A stretch of DNA of 64,000 bases from Sporosarcina sp. P34 (GCF_002743375.1 NZ_PDZC01000001.1:372001-436000), one strand, 5' to 3'. Shown: positions 18,934-28,996, counted from the first letter of the stretch. Numbers and translations are program-made. The notes: generated by a model from the letters alone, not told the origin.

Positions 18934-19723
18934 ATTAGCAATAGCAGGTGCACGTGGAAGAATGGGTGGGACTGCTATAGTCGCAGGAACGGAAGCGGCG
19001 GATATAGAGATTGTAGCAGTACTCGATTATAAACATGATGGGGAATATTTACATAATGGAACAGTATCGGATGCTGAAGGTGGAATACCGATCTTCACAT
19101 CGCTTGAAGCGTTGCATGCTACGCACCATCCTGATGTATTACTCGATGTCACAGATCCCGATGCAGTATTTTCAAACGCAAGTAAAGCATTGTCACTAGG
19201 CATGGATGTAGTAATTGGAACATCTGGATTGACGGCTGAAATGCTCAAAGACTTAGAAAGTTTGTCTAATGAACAGCAAAAAAGCTGTATTATCGCACCG
19301 AACTTCTCGATTGGTGCTGTTCTCATGATGAAATTTGCTCAACAAGCTGCCCGTTACTTAGGAGATGTTGAAATACTTGAAATGCACCATGATCGAAAAT
19401 TGGATGCACCGTCCGGAACAGCTGTGAAAACGGCAGAGATGATCCGTGAAGTACGTGCAGCACATATCCAAGGCCATCCAGAAGAACAAGAGAAGCTTAC
19501 AGGTGCACGTGGTGCCGATATCGAAGGAATGAAGATTCACAGTATTCGTTTACCGGGATTACTCGCACATCAAGAAGTATTACTTGGCGGTGAAGGGGAA
19601 TTGCTCAAGATCCGTCACGACTCTTTCGACCGGAAGTCCTTTATGCCGGGTATATTACTTTCGATTCGTGAAGCAGTTTCAACTCCACGATTCATTTATG
19701 GGCTTGAAAAAATTATAGATTAA
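18923..19723 (+). CDS. dapB: 4-hydroxy-tetrahydrodipicolinate reductase
   Basis: NAD(P)H-dependent reductase of the lysine/diaminopimelate pathway, also needed for peptidoglycan and, in spore formers, dipicolinate supply. The 266-residue protein has the nucleotide-binding AGARGRMGG at the N-terminus and the catalytic HHDRKLDAPSGTA. AAAGGAGG lies just before ATG 18923 (an ATG at 18926 is equally possible). The mgsA and bshB1 genes that follow dapB in B. subtilis are absent here. Confidence 0.96.
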   Translation: MMIKLAIAGARGRMGGTAIVAGTEAADIEIVAVLDYKHDGEYLHNGTVSDAEGGIPIFTSLEALHATHHPDVLLDVTDPDAVFSNASKALSLGMDVVIGTSGLTAEMLKDLESLSNEQQKSCIIAPNFSIGAVLMMKFAQQAARYLGDVEILEMHHDRKLDAPSGTAVKTAEMIREVRAAHIQGHPEEQEKLTGARGADIEGMKIHSIRLPGLLAHQEVLLGGEGELLKIRHDSFDRKSFMPGILLSIREAVSTPRFIYGLEKIID

Positions 19724-19748
19724 ATTTTTGCGGTGAGGCGGTTAACGT

Positions 19749-20888
19749 ATGCAACAAAGAAAATTAAAAGTAGGTGTCATTTGTTATCCATCTCTCGGTG
19801 GTTCAGGTGTAGTGGCGACGGAGTTAGGACTCAAAATGGCTGCTAAAGGGCATGAGATGCATTATATTACATCAAGTAGACCGTTTCGGTTTTTAGATAT
19901 CCATCCGAATATCCATTTTCATGAAGTGACGATTGAAGGGTATGCAGTTTTTAAATATCCTCCATACGACATTGCCCTTGCCAATCGCATTGCGCAAGTC
20001 ATAGAATCGGAACAGCTGGATTTGCTTCATGTTCACTACGCCGTACCACACGCGATTTCTGCTATTTTGGCGAAAGATATGGCGCAATCATCTATTGGCA
20101 TCATCACGACCCTACATGGCACCGATGTGACGATTCTCGGTCACGACCCTGCGTTAAAAAACACATTGTCGTATGGTATGAATAAGTCCGACCGTGTGAC
20201 CGCTGTATCTCGTTCATTGCGCAATGAAACGATCGAGTTGCTGCAGCCAACGACAGAAATACAAACGATTTATAATTTCATTGATGAAGAAAAGTATTAT
20301 CCACGTGAAGTGAAACATCTTCGGGAAGAACTTGGTATTGCGTCCGATGAAAAAGTTCTTATCCACATATCCAACTTTCGAAAAGTGAAGCGCATTCCGG
20401 ATATTATTGAAAGCTTCCGTTTGCTTGATAAGCAACATAAAGCGAAATTGCTGTTAGTGGGTGAAGGTCCAGAGAAATTTTATTTGGAAGAATTCGTTAA
20501 GACCCATGGATTGCAAGACGATATTTTCTTCTTAGGTAAGCGTAACGATCTGCCCGAATTATTGTCTATTAGTGAAGCGATGTTGTTGCTTTCAGAGAAA
20601 GAAGCATTCGGTCTCGTGCTGCTTGAGGCTTTTGCTTGTGGTGTGCCCGCTGTAGCAAATGCGATCGGTGGCATTCCGGAAGTGGTTCAAGACGGTGTCA
20701 ACGGATTCTTAGTAGAACTAGGAGATGTACAAGCCGTTGCTGATCGTCTGACACAGTTGCTAAGTGATTCCAACTTGCATCAACAAATGAAAAGCAATGC
20801 TTTGCGCACAGTGCAGGAAGAATTCAGTTCCGAATCAATTGTAGCGCAATATGAGGATTTATATTATGAAGTGGCGGCGATGAAATGA
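19749..20888 (+). CDS. bshA: N-acetyl-alpha-D-glucosaminyl L-malate synthase BshA
   Basis: GT4-family glycosyltransferase (379 residues) that makes GlcNAc-malate, the first step to bacillithiol, the low-molecular-weight thiol of Bacillales. The N-terminal GVICYPSLGGSGVVATELG and the C-terminal EKEAFGLVLLEAFACGVP nucleotide-sugar site are diagnostic. The deacetylase gene bshB1, normally adjacent, is not present here and must lie elsewhere. It overlaps cca by four bases (ATGA). Confidence 0.95.
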   Translation: MQQRKLKVGVICYPSLGGSGVVATELGLKMAAKGHEMHYITSSRPFRFLDIHPNIHFHEVTIEGYAVFKYPPYDIALANRIAQVIESEQLDLLHVHYAVPHAISAILAKDMAQSSIGIITTLHGTDVTILGHDPALKNTLSYGMNKSDRVTAVSRSLRNETIELLQPTTEIQTIYNFIDEEKYYPREVKHLREELGIASDEKVLIHISNFRKVKRIPDIIESFRLLDKQHKAKLLLVGEGPEKFYLEEFVKTHGLQDDIFFLGKRNDLPELLSISEAMLLLSEKEAFGLVLLEAFACGVPAVANAIGGIPEVVQDGVNGFLVELGDVQAVADRLTQLLSDSNLHQQMKSNALRTVQEEFSSESIVAQYEDLYYEVAAMK

Positions 20889-22054
20889 CCATTTCTTTCG
20901 GTTCAGCAGCAAGTCGGCAAGTAATTAAAGAATTGCAGGCAGCAGGTTATGAAGCTGTCTTTGTCGGTGGTGCAGTACGTGATGCCGAGCTTGGTAAAAA
21001 ACCACTAGATATTGACATTACAACTTCCGCTACACCGTCTCAAGTCAAAGAAGTGTTTAGACGTACAATTGATGTGGGCATTGAACACGGTACGATTCTT
21101 GTGCTGATGCATGGAGAGCCTATTGAAGTGACGACATACCGCTCAGAAACTACAACGAGTGATTCCGTCTATGTAACAACGTTGCGAGAAGACTTGCAAC
21201 ATCGTGATTTTACAATCAATGCGCTCGCTATGACAGTAGACGGGGAACTCATCGATTTATTTGATGGACTTGAAGATATGAAGCGAAAAACCATCCGTGC
21301 TGTTGGAAAGCCTGAAGAACGCTTTCAAGAAGATCCACTGCGAATTTTCCGTGCTCTGCGTTTTTCGTCCGTATTGGACTTTACTATAGAATTGGAAACA
21401 TTACATGCGATGAGAACACTGGCTCCTTCATTGCACGGTGTTGCGATTGAACGGATCAAAACAGAAATGGATAAACTGTTTCAAGGTCAAAATCCTTCAC
21501 AAGCTTTTCATTACGGATGTGAAATTGGATTGCCGGAACTTTATCCCGAATTATTTATAGCGTTTGAATCACTGGATCGCTATACACCATTTCTTGACGC
21601 GCTTCATGGCTTTGCTGCGATGCTTGCTATAACGGATATGAACGCAACAGACCTGGCCCGGCTCTTCAAATTATCCAATAAGGAAAAACGCTTCTTGAAA
21701 CAATTTGAAGATGCCTATGCGATACGCACACAACGAGCGTTTGATCTATGGGATTTCTATAGCTTTCCAACCGATATACTAGAAGTAGTGGGAAAGGTCT
21801 TTAACGTAAATCATGAGGATTTTATTGTAAGCAAACAGCAAATTGAAGAGTATAAACAACAACTACCGATTCTGCAACGCACAGACCTATCATTCACTGG
21901 GAAAGATTTAGTAAAATGGTCTGGGAAAAATGGTGGGAAATGGACAAGTGATTGGATTATGAAAATTGAACGAGCAGTTGTCTACGGACAAATTGAAAAT
22001 GACGCACAGGCGATAAAGGAATGGTTTATAAATGAAATCTCCCGTGAAAAGTGA
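20885..22054 (+). CDS. cca: CCA tRNA nucleotidyltransferase
   Basis: Adds or repairs the CCA tail of tRNAs. The 389-residue class II enzyme has the nucleotidyltransferase motif GGAVRDAELGKKPLDIDITT, then RDFTINALAM and RFQEDPLRIFRALRF. The C-terminal helical domain is full length. The start is fixed by the ATGA overlap with bshA; birA begins 23 bases before its end. Confidence 0.95.
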   Translation: MTISFGSAASRQVIKELQAAGYEAVFVGGAVRDAELGKKPLDIDITTSATPSQVKEVFRRTIDVGIEHGTILVLMHGEPIEVTTYRSETTTSDSVYVTTLREDLQHRDFTINALAMTVDGELIDLFDGLEDMKRKTIRAVGKPEERFQEDPLRIFRALRFSSVLDFTIELETLHAMRTLAPSLHGVAIERIKTEMDKLFQGQNPSQAFHYGCEIGLPELYPELFIAFESLDRYTPFLDALHGFAAMLAITDMNATDLARLFKLSNKEKRFLKQFEDAYAIRTQRAFDLWDFYSFPTDILEVVGKVFNVNHEDFIVSKQQIEEYKQQLPILQRTDLSFTGKDLVKWSGKNGGKWTSDWIMKIERAVVYGQIENDAQAIKEWFINEISREK

Positions 22055-23015
22055 ATTATTGAAACGACTATTTGCTGCACAAGGTGAGCCTATATCAGGC
22101 CAAGATATTGCCGATGAGTTCGGTCTTTCGCGCACAGCAATCTGGAAATATATTAAAGAACTTGAGGAAGAGGGCTACGAAATCGGGTCACAACGTAAAA
22201 AAGGCTATTATTTAATCGAAGCACCCGATTTGGTTAACCAAGGGAATATCACAGAATATTTAACGACAGAACGCTACGGTCGAAACATTAAATATTTCAC
22301 AACAGTGCCCACTACACAGACAATCGCACATGAGGATGCGCAAAATGGAGCAGAAGATGGCACATTAATTATTTCAGAAGAGCAGACGGCGGGTAAAGGG
22401 CGTTTGGCAAGGCCTTGGACATCAAAAGCCAATCGCGGTATTTGGATGAGTTTGATCATTCGGCCTGATTTGCCACCTCAACAAGCGCCGCAACTGACAC
22501 TCGTTGCAGCGGTGGCTATCGTTCGTGCAATTGAAGAAGTGACGGATATTCAACCGGTTATTAAGTGGCCAAATGATATATTAATCAATGGAAAAAAAGT
22601 CACAGGTATCCTAACAGAGCTTCAGGCCGATCCTGACCGTGTCAAAGCCATTATTTTAGGGATGGGAATTAACGCCAATCAGCAGCTAGCTGATTTTCCG
22701 GAAGAATTGCAAATGATTGCGACTTCATTACGCATTGAAAAAGGAGAAATGATTGATCGTGCACAATTAGTGGCAACCATTCTAAAGTACCTGGAGCAAT
22801 ATACAGACTTATATGTAGAAAAAGGATTCGCACCGATTAAAATTTTATGGGAGAGCTATGCTGCGATAACGGGTAAGAAAATCAAAGCGAATATGGTTCA
22901 TGAAACGGTTGAAGGTATTGCACTTGGTATTTCCCATGATGGCATGCTAGAACTTCAATTGGCAAACGGCACGGTGCGTGGAATTTATTCTGCAGATATC
23001 GAAGTTAAGAATTAA
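22032..23015 (+). CDS. birA: Biotin-protein ligase / biotin operon repressor
   Basis: A 327-residue bifunctional protein. Residues about 1-65 are a winged helix (DIADEFGLSRTAIWKYI) for repression of biotin genes; the catalytic core has the biotinyl-AMP loop AGKGRLARPWTS and KWPNDILINGKKVTGIL; a small C-terminal domain follows. It attaches biotin to acetyl-CoA and pyruvate carboxylases. AAAGGA precedes the ATG inside the end of cca. Gene order cca-birA-panBCD matches B. subtilis. Confidence 0.96.
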   Translation: MKSPVKSELLKRLFAAQGEPISGQDIADEFGLSRTAIWKYIKELEEEGYEIGSQRKKGYYLIEAPDLVNQGNITEYLTTERYGRNIKYFTTVPTTQTIAHEDAQNGAEDGTLIISEEQTAGKGRLARPWTSKANRGIWMSLIIRPDLPPQQAPQLTLVAAVAIVRAIEEVTDIQPVIKWPNDILINGKKVTGILTELQADPDRVKAIILGMGINANQQLADFPEELQMIATSLRIEKGEMIDRAQLVATILKYLEQYTDLYVEKGFAPIKILWESYAAITGKKIKANMVHETVEGIALGISHDGMLELQLANGTVRGIYSADIEVKN

Positions 23016-23146
23016 AACTATACAGAATCTTACTGTTTTGATATAGTGTACGCATAGGGCGGTATCGATTTTGGAGCTGCACCAGTTTGGCAAATGAATT
23101 ATATAAGAAATCTGCCTTGATCTATTTAGACAGGGACGGAGGAAGC

Positions 23147-23305
23147 ATGATCAAACGCTTACGCAACCCTTCTGTCCATATTTGGATCAGTAGGGTTTTA
23201 ATTTTGGTTTTTTTGCCTACCAAACGCCTGCTGAAATCAGACGTAAAGGAGAAGATTAACAGTGAAATCCACAACAGATTTTTCAAAAATGAAAGCAAAT
23301 GGTGA
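23147..23305 (+). CDS. Possible leader peptide upstream of panB
   Basis: A 52-codon frame opens at an ATG four bases after GGAGG (23138-23142) and runs through a terminator-like hairpin and 44 bases into panB in another frame. It contains the run VLILVFLP, rich in branched-chain residues. Panthothenate synthesis starts from 2-oxoisovalerate of the valine pathway, so a regulatory leader is conceivable. No homologue is recognised, and the frame may be chance. Low confidence as a gene. Confidence 0.25.
   Translation: MIKRLRNPSVHIWISRVLILVFLPTKRLLKSDVKEKINSEIHNRFFKNESKW
23165..23214 (+). terminator. Terminator or attenuator hairpin upstream of panB
   Basis: AACCCT (23165-23170) pairs with AGGGTT (23192-23197), and inside it CTG/CAG and TCCA/TGGA pair around a TATT loop. 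The stem is followed by a U-rich tract (TTAATTTTGGTTTTTTT). It lies 48 bases before panB, so it either ends birA transcripts or acts as an attenuator. No T-box motif was found. Confidence 0.6.
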
Positions 23306-24101
23306 AAAAATCAGTATGTTGACAGCATACGATTATCCGACAGCACAAATTGCAGAACAAGCAGAGATTGATGTACTTCTTGTCGGAGATTCTCTTGGCA
23401 TGGTTGTGCTCGGCTATGATTCGACAGCACATGTAACACTTGATGAAATGAGTCATCATGGTAAAGCAGTTCGACGGGGTGCAAAAGATACATTCGTGAT
23501 TGTAGATATGCCATTTGGTACGTATCATGGTTCCGCTGACATGACATTACAGAATGCTTTACGTTTATTCCAGGAAACGTCTGCAAATGCTTTGAAAGTA
23601 GAAGGCGGTGGTGCGGTCATCGAAAAAATCCAATTATTGACGACAGCTGGCATACCAGTATGTGCGCACTTAGGATTGTTGCCGCAGTCTGCCGGAGTCA
23701 GTGGTGGATACAAAGTACAAGGGAAAACGGCAGCTGCAGCTAAACAGTTAATTGAAGATGCCAAAGCGTGTGAAGCAGCGGGTGCGTTTATGATTGTAGT
23801 GGAATGTATTCCTTTCCAATTGGCGAAAGAAGTTGCGCAAGCAGTTTCTATTCCTGTTATTGGAATAGGTGCGGGTGCTGAAGCAGATGGGCAAGTACTC
23901 GTATTCCATGACATGGTGCGCTACGGTAATCATAAACTACCAAAATTCGTCGAAAGTTACGCAGAAGTCGGTAAAGATATCGAAGGTGCTATGAGGTTAT
24001 ATAATTTGGCAGTGAAAAACGGAACATTCCCTTCTGAAAGCCATCGCTTTACGATGAGGGAAGAAGAACTTGAAGCATTATACGGAGGCAAAACACTATG
24101 A
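23262..24101 (+). CDS. panB: 3-methyl-2-oxobutanoate hydroxymethyltransferase
   Basis: First committed step of pantothenate synthesis: 2-oxoisovalerate to ketopantoate with methylene-THF. The 279-residue protein shows [10 protein letters not shown], the metal-binding [17 protein letters not shown] and the conserved [14 protein letters not shown]. Translation starts at GTG 23262, eleven bases after AAGGAG. It ends in an ATGA overlap with panC. Confidence 0.96.
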   Translation: MKSTTDFSKMKANGEKISMLTAYDYPTAQIAEQAEIDVLLVGDSLGMVVLGYDSTAHVTLDEMSHHGKAVRRGAKDTFVIVDMPFGTYHGSADMTLQNALRLFQETSANALKVEGGGAVIEKIQLLTTAGIPVCAHLGLLPQSAGVSGGYKVQGKTAAAAKQLIEDAKACEAAGAFMIVVECIPFQLAKEVAQAVSIPVIGIGAGAEADGQVLVFHDMVRYGNHKLPKFVESYAEVGKDIEGAMRLYNLAVKNGTFPSESHRFTMREEELEALYGGKTL

Positions 24102-24979
24102 GTACTAGTGCCACCATGCAAATTGTTCGGTCGATTGCGGAATTGCAAAATATCCTAAATCCGAGAAAACGTGAAGGACGCACAGTAGGTTTCGTACCGA
24201 CCATGGGCTTTCTTCATGAAGGTCATTTGGAGTTGGTAAAAGAAGCCAGAAGAGACCATGATATTGTCGTTATGAGTATTTTCGTTAATCCAGCGCAGTT
24301 TGGGCCAGGAGAGGATTACGAAGCATATCCACGCGATGAGCAACATGATGCAGAACTCGCTTCGACAGCAGGAGTCGACTATTTATTTATTCCTTCTGTT
24401 GAGGACATGTATCCGCGCAAGAGCGGCATCAGAATTTTGCCTGGAGAACAAGCATCACGTCTTTGTGGAGCTTCAAGACCAGGACATTTCGACGGAGTGT
24501 TGAAAGTACTCTTGAAATTATTTAGCATCGTCGATCCAGATGAATCGTATTTTGGAATGAAGGATGCGCAGCAACTAGCGATTATTGAAACGTTTGTTTG
24601 TGATTTCAATCTTCGCACATCGATCTCACGTGTACCTACTGTGCGTGAAGAAGACGGACTGGCCAAAAGTTCGCGTAATGTTCGTTTGCTTGAACATGAA
24701 CGAAATGAAGCGAGTGCAATCTACCGTGCACTATGCCAAGGGAAACGTAGCTATTACGAAGGTGTTCCACTGCAAGAAGTAGCGAAGATCGTGCGCAAAG
24801 TGATTGAAGAAGAAACATCTGGCACGATTGATTACGTCGAAGTGCTTGCGTATCCATCGTTGGAAGAGAACCTTACTGATACCGAAGAAGTCATCTTGGC
24901 CGCTGCGGTACAATTTACTTCCGCGAGACTAATAGATAATATTATTATGTCAACTATAAAGGATGAGAAAAATGTTTAG
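24098..24979 (+). CDS. panC: Pantoate-beta-alanine ligase
   Basis: ATP-dependent condensation of pantoate and beta-alanine (293 residues). The nucleotidyltransferase HIGH-like motif appears in [15 protein letters not shown], followed by [16 protein letters not shown] and the KSSRNVRL loop (KMSKS equivalent). It starts in overlap with panB and overlaps panD by eight bases, so panBCD form one translational unit. Confidence 0.96.
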   Translation: MSTSATMQIVRSIAELQNILNPRKREGRTVGFVPTMGFLHEGHLELVKEARRDHDIVVMSIFVNPAQFGPGEDYEAYPRDEQHDAELASTAGVDYLFIPSVEDMYPRKSGIRILPGEQASRLCGASRPGHFDGVLKVLLKLFSIVDPDESYFGMKDAQQLAIIETFVCDFNLRTSISRVPTVREEDGLAKSSRNVRLLEHERNEASAIYRALCQGKRSYYEGVPLQEVAKIVRKVIEEETSGTIDYVEVLAYPSLEENLTDTEEVILAAAVQFTSARLIDNIIMSTIKDEKNV

Positions 24980-25355
24980 AATGATGATGAATGGAAAATT
25001 ACATCGCGCGACTGTTACGGAAGCCAATTTAAATTACGTAGGGAGCATTACGATCGATGGTGCGCTATTAGAGGCTGCGGGTATGTTACCGAATGAGAAA
25101 GTGCAGATTGTCAACAATAATAACGGTGCGCGCTTTGAGACGTATATTATCGAAGGGGAGCCAGGCAGCGGAGTCATTTGTGTCAATGGAGCTGCAGCTC
25201 GTCTTGTGCAGCCGGGCGACATCGTGATCATTCTATCCTATGCGTATGTTTCGGACGAAGAGGCACGTACTCATCAGCCGACTGTGTTGATTATGGATGA
25301 ACAGAATCATGTGAAGGAAGTCATCACGGAAAAACCAGGTGTCGCTATATTCTAA
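24972..25355 (+). CDS. panD: Aspartate 1-decarboxylase proenzyme
   Basis: Makes beta-alanine from aspartate. The 127-residue precursor self-cleaves between G24 and S25 (in NYVGSITID) to create its pyruvoyl group. [10 protein letters not shown] and [12 protein letters not shown] are family-typical. AAAGGA nine bases upstream supports the ATG at 24972, which gives exactly the B. subtilis length; the frame also opens at 24963. Confidence 0.96.
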   Translation: MFRMMMNGKLHRATVTEANLNYVGSITIDGALLEAAGMLPNEKVQIVNNNNGARFETYIIEGEPGSGVICVNGAAARLVQPGDIVIILSYAYVSDEEARTHQPTVLIMDEQNHVKEVITEKPGVAIF

Positions 25356-25362
25356 AAAGTAT

Positions 25363-25404
25363 TGAACCCTCCATTTGATAATTATTTGAATGGGGGGTTC
25401 TTTT
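25363..25404 (+). terminator. Rho-independent terminator of panBCD
   Basis: GAACCCTCCATT and AATGGGGGGTTC pair (one G-U) around an AT-rich loop, followed by TTTT. Confidence 0.88.
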
Positions 25405-25628
25405 GTAATACATTGAAACCAAAACAGGTTTGCATGCAGGAGGCTAGAACGTGGGATTTACGCTTTTTTGTGGTCACTTCACTTTAGTTGTCTTACATGG
25501 GTTTGTTCCTCTGAGTAGCCTCCGCTTCCGCTACAATCCCGAACCGTCACCAAAATTTTCCTTTATATTTGTTCAAACTATGGAGTTTCTTTTTGGCTGA
25601 TGCAAGACGTGAGTCGTCATGGTATATG
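25405..25628. other. Intergenic region between panD and the dinG promoter
   Basis: About 220 bases with no credible gene or structured RNA. I see nothing in it beyond ordinary upstream DNA. Confidence 0.5.
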
Positions 25629-25637
25629 TGATACAAT
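25629..25637 (+). promoter_or_regulatory. Extended -10 promoter element of dinG
   Basis: TGATACAAT carries the TGn extension and a TACAAT hexamer 36 bases before the dinG start. No good -35 is visible, which extended -10 promoters tolerate. Confidence 0.5.
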
Positions 25638-25672
25638 TTGCATTAGAAACCAAATAGGAAGTTGATGATGGT

Positions 25673-28444
25673 ATGTCTACAAGCAAATATGCAGTTGTCG
25701 ATTTGGAAACGACCGGTCATTCGCCTTTAAATGGTGATCGGATCATTCAAATTGCAATTGTTTTTATAGAGAACAATAAAATAATAGATACATATATGCG
25801 TTACGTACATCCAAAGCGCCCGATTCCACCTTTCATTCACCAACTAACATCCATTGGTGATGAGGATGTAAAAGACGCTGCCCCTTTTGAAAAGATTGCA
25901 CAAGAAGTGGCTGATTTACTTACGGGATGTATTTTTGTCGCGCATAACACAGACTTTGATGTATCGTTTCTACAAAAAGAATTGGTTCGCTGTGGGATAT
26001 CAAAATGGCATGGTAAGACGATCGATACCGTGGAACTAGCGAAAATTATGTATCCCACTTTACCAGGCTTTCGTTTGCAAGATATTGCTGAATCATTAAA
26101 TATATCATTAAAGCAAGCGCATCGAGCAGATGATGATGCAGAAGCGACAGCGTTGTTTTTGTTGAAGGCTATTGAGAAAATTAGCACTTTGCCTAAAGAG
26201 ACGCTAAATCATATGCATGAGCGTTCATTTGCAATGAAATCGGATGTTTCGACATTGTTTTATGAAGCGCTTAAGCAGGCACGTGGAAAGGAAACGTCGA
26301 GCGACTATGCGCTATTTCGTGGGATTCCCTATTTAAACTCAACACCAACCCCTGCATCGTGGCCACAGCCAATAGAATTTCCGATCGACACTATGGCGAA
26401 AGAACGAGTCATGCAGAAAATTCATCCATCTTATCACGTGAGGGAAAGTCAGGCACATTTGATGGATTTGACATGGCAAGCCTTTGTTGAAAAGAAGCAA
26501 ATCGCAGTGGAAATTCCAACGGGCGTTGGTAAGACGATTGGCTACTTAGTGCCTGCTTTGATTCGCGCATTTGAAACGAAACAGCCTGTTGTCATTAGTA
26601 CGTATACGAATCACTTGGTCGATACGCTCGCTGAAGAAGTCCAGAAGCTTGAGAAAGCTTTGCACATGACGATTCCGACGACTGTTGTGAAAGGCATGGC
26701 GAATTATATTTCATTGGGGAAATTTGAAGAACTTTTACATTTTAACGATGAGGTTTACGATGATTCCATCACGATTATGCAATTATTAGTTTGGTTAACG
26801 GAAACCACAACGGGCGATTTGGATGAAGTCAATGTTTCAGGTGGCGGTCAGCTGTTTATCGACCGTATTCGTAAGCGTTCCATGCGAGTAAAGAAAGATG
26901 AACGGGTGGCAGATTTCTATACACATACAGTAAAAAACTGTCAGCAATCGATGATAATATTAACAAATCATTCCATGTTAGTGAACGATCAGCAACGTTA
27001 TGATCCATTATTCCATTCCATCAGTGGATTGGTGATTGATGAAGCCCATCAAATGAACCAAGCGGCAATACGAACGCACCAACAAGTGTTTTCTTATACG
27101 AAGTGGAAGTATGTAATGAGTCAGTTGAACGGTTTAAGTAGCTGCCAACTATTGTTTGATATTCAGGATATCTTAAGGCGATTTCATTTCAATCATAAAA
27201 TGTCTACAGCACGGCTTCAATATTCATTCAATGAATTCCTGTTCGCATTCGATGAATCCATGCTTATACTGGCGAACTCCAATTCAATTAACGACAGTAA
27301 GTCGACAACGAGAACAGTGAAACCATTATCCAAACGTGTGCGGACGAATGAAATCTTCGACAAAGTTTTGCGTAAGATGAATGAATATATCAGTGTGACC
27401 GAGAACTATGCAATGCCAATCCAAAATCTGTCGAATGAATTGACGGTACATGAGCAAGCAGCGCTAAGTGAATGGTATTATTGGATCAATGAAATGAAAA
27501 TTAAAGCTGGCGAGTGGATTGAATTGTTTTTGGAAAAGCCAAACACAAGCACGACCATTTGGATGGAGAAAGACAGTCGAAGTTTACCTGGCAGTTTACA
27601 AATTAAGAAAAGTCCGGTAAATGGTTCAGAAGTGATCCGTGATTTTATAGGTACGTTTGAAGGGGAGGCAGGCGTCGTCTGGACATCCGGCACATTAACA
27701 GCGGGACAACAGGACCGTTTCGTGCTGGACCAAGCAGGATTGCCTTCTAGCGTACCGCTTTACACATTTGATGCCCCAGCGAACTTCTATGAAGGTGCGC
27801 ATACATTGATTGTGGAAGATATGCCGGATATCCAGCAAGTTTCAAATGAAGAGTACATCGAAGCAGTAGCAGATGCATTAATCCAAACAGCCGTTGCGAT
27901 TGAAGGACGCGTCTTTGCATTGTTCTTGTCTCATGATATGTTGAAGAAGACACATCAAGCAGTGATAGACAGCGAGTCCTTACAAGAAGAGTACATGCTA
28001 ATCGCACAAGGAGTCAGCTCCGGAAGCCGTCATAAATTGCTGAAGACGTTTAAACAGCAAAAGAAAGCAGTGTTATTCGGCACGACAAGCTTCTGGGAAG
28101 GTGTAGATGTGCCAGGTGAGCAATTATCTGCAGTGGTCATCGTTCGTTTGCCGTTTACTTCACCTGAAGAGCCACTATTTAAAGCACGGTCAGAAGCTTT
28201 AGTAGCGGCCCATAAAAATGCATTTACCCATCTTGGTTTGCCTGAAGCAATACTGCGTTTCAGACAGGGGTTCGGCAGATTGATTCGTTCAACCGATGAA
28301 CAGGGATTTTTCATCATATTGGATCGACGTATTGACACTAAATCCTACGGCAAATCCTTTTTACAAGCTTTACCTAAGTCATTTGTGAAAAAAGTATCTT
28401 TGGAAGGTCTAGTTAACGAGATCGAAAATTGTTATAATAATTGA
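25673..28444 (+). CDS. dinG: DinG-family helicase with N-terminal 3'-5' exonuclease
   Basis: A 923-residue fusion typical of Firmicutes. Residues 1-170 form a DnaQ-like DEDD exonuclease (DLETTGHSPLNGDRIIQIA). The rest is an SF2 helicase of the XPD/DinG class: Walker A PTGVGKT with K287, DEAH at 456-459, then TSFWEGVDVPG and RFRQGFGRLIRS. No cysteine cluster for iron-sulfur is visible, consistent with the Firmicute type acting mainly as a nuclease. It is likely to function in DNA repair or processing; order panD-dinG is ancestral. Confidence 0.95.
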   Translation: MSTSKYAVVDLETTGHSPLNGDRIIQIAIVFIENNKIIDTYMRYVHPKRPIPPFIHQLTSIGDEDVKDAAPFEKIAQEVADLLTGCIFVAHNTDFDVSFLQKELVRCGISKWHGKTIDTVELAKIMYPTLPGFRLQDIAESLNISLKQAHRADDDAEATALFLLKAIEKISTLPKETLNHMHERSFAMKSDVSTLFYEALKQARGKETSSDYALFRGIPYLNSTPTPASWPQPIEFPIDTMAKERVMQKIHPSYHVRESQAHLMDLTWQAFVEKKQIAVEIPTGVGKTIGYLVPALIRAFETKQPVVISTYTNHLVDTLAEEVQKLEKALHMTIPTTVVKGMANYISLGKFEELLHFNDEVYDDSITIMQLLVWLTETTTGDLDEVNVSGGGQLFIDRIRKRSMRVKKDERVADFYTHTVKNCQQSMIILTNHSMLVNDQQRYDPLFHSISGLVIDEAHQMNQAAIRTHQQVFSYTKWKYVMSQLNGLSSCQLLFDIQDILRRFHFNHKMSTARLQYSFNEFLFAFDESMLILANSNSINDSKSTTRTVKPLSKRVRTNEIFDKVLRKMNEYISVTENYAMPIQNLSNELTVHEQAALSEWYYWINEMKIKAGEWIELFLEKPNTSTTIWMEKDSRSLPGSLQIKKSPVNGSEVIRDFIGTFEGEAGVVWTSGTLTAGQQDRFVLDQAGLPSSVPLYTFDAPANFYEGAHTLIVEDMPDIQQVSNEEYIEAVADALIQTAVAIEGRVFALFLSHDMLKKTHQAVIDSESLQEEYMLIAQGVSSGSRHKLLKTFKQQKKAVLFGTTSFWEGVDVPGEQLSAVVIVRLPFTSPEEPLFKARSEALVAAHKNAFTHLGLPEAILRFRQGFGRLIRSTDEQGFFIILDRRIDTKSYGKSFLQALPKSFVKKVSLEGLVNEIENCYNN

Positions 28445-28516
28445 TGTACAAATAGAAAGCAGGTTGGAAAATGAATCGAAAAAAATCTGCGGTTCATTCA
28501 ATAGGAAGTGACAGTT

Positions 28517-28996
28517 ATGCTCAACTGGATTAAGTTTCTATTCCTATTTTTACTCGCGCTCGGGTTCACGGTTACGATTATCGTTTTCTATCAAGCAGAG
28601 AAACCGTTTGCTGTATCGGAAAACAAAGTTAAAGAAGCCATATTGGCACATAACGTACTTGAAAAAGTAGATAAGATGGATCACTATCATGGTAAAACGT
28701 CATGGATTACCGTCTATGGTACGGATAAAAACCATCATGAAAAAATCATCTTCGTGGAAGAAGAGACGACAAAAATTTTGAAAGCTATATCAATTAAAGA
28801 TGGTATCACAAAGCGAATAGCCACGGACATCGTAAAAAAAGAAAAGAACGTCAAAAAAGTCCTCAACGCCTCATTGGGCTTAGAAAATGATACCCCGTTT
28901 TGGGAAGTTAGTTATCTGGATGATGAGGATTTCTTAAACTATGCGTATCTGAATTTTGCAGATGGAAAATGGTTAAAGCGTATTTCGAAATTATAG
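28517..28996 (+). CDS. ypmB: YpmB family protein with cell-wall-type peptidase-like domain (DUF5590)
   Basis: A 159-residue protein with one N-terminal membrane helix (LNWIKFLFLFLLALGFTVTI) and an extracytoplasmic part resembling the DUF5590/PepSY-like fold. Function unknown. The ATG at 28517 is eight bases after AGGAAG. A 20-codon frame (28471-28533, MNRKKSAVHSIG...) precedes and overlaps the start; it does not resemble ypmA, which occupies that site in B. subtilis. The next gene is aspB, as in B. subtilis. Confidence 0.85.
   Translation: MLNWIKFLFLFLLALGFTVTIIVFYQAEKPFAVSENKVKEAILAHNVLEKVDKMDHYHGKTSWITVYGTDKNHHEKIIFVEEETTKILKAISIKDGITKRIATDIVKKEKNVKKVLNASLGLENDTPFWEVSYLDDEDFLNYAYLNFADGKWLKRISKL

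Noticed and set aside
23016..23261. T-box riboswitch before panB
   Set aside because: No T-box consensus (AGGGTGG-type motif) and no antiterminator arrangement was found.
23525..23914. 129-codon minus-strand frame inside panB
   Set aside because: Antisense shadow of a well-conserved gene; no start signal.
28471..28533. 20-codon frame before ypmB in the ypmA position
   Set aside because: Does not resemble YpmA and has only a poor ribosome site; mentioned under ypmB, not called.
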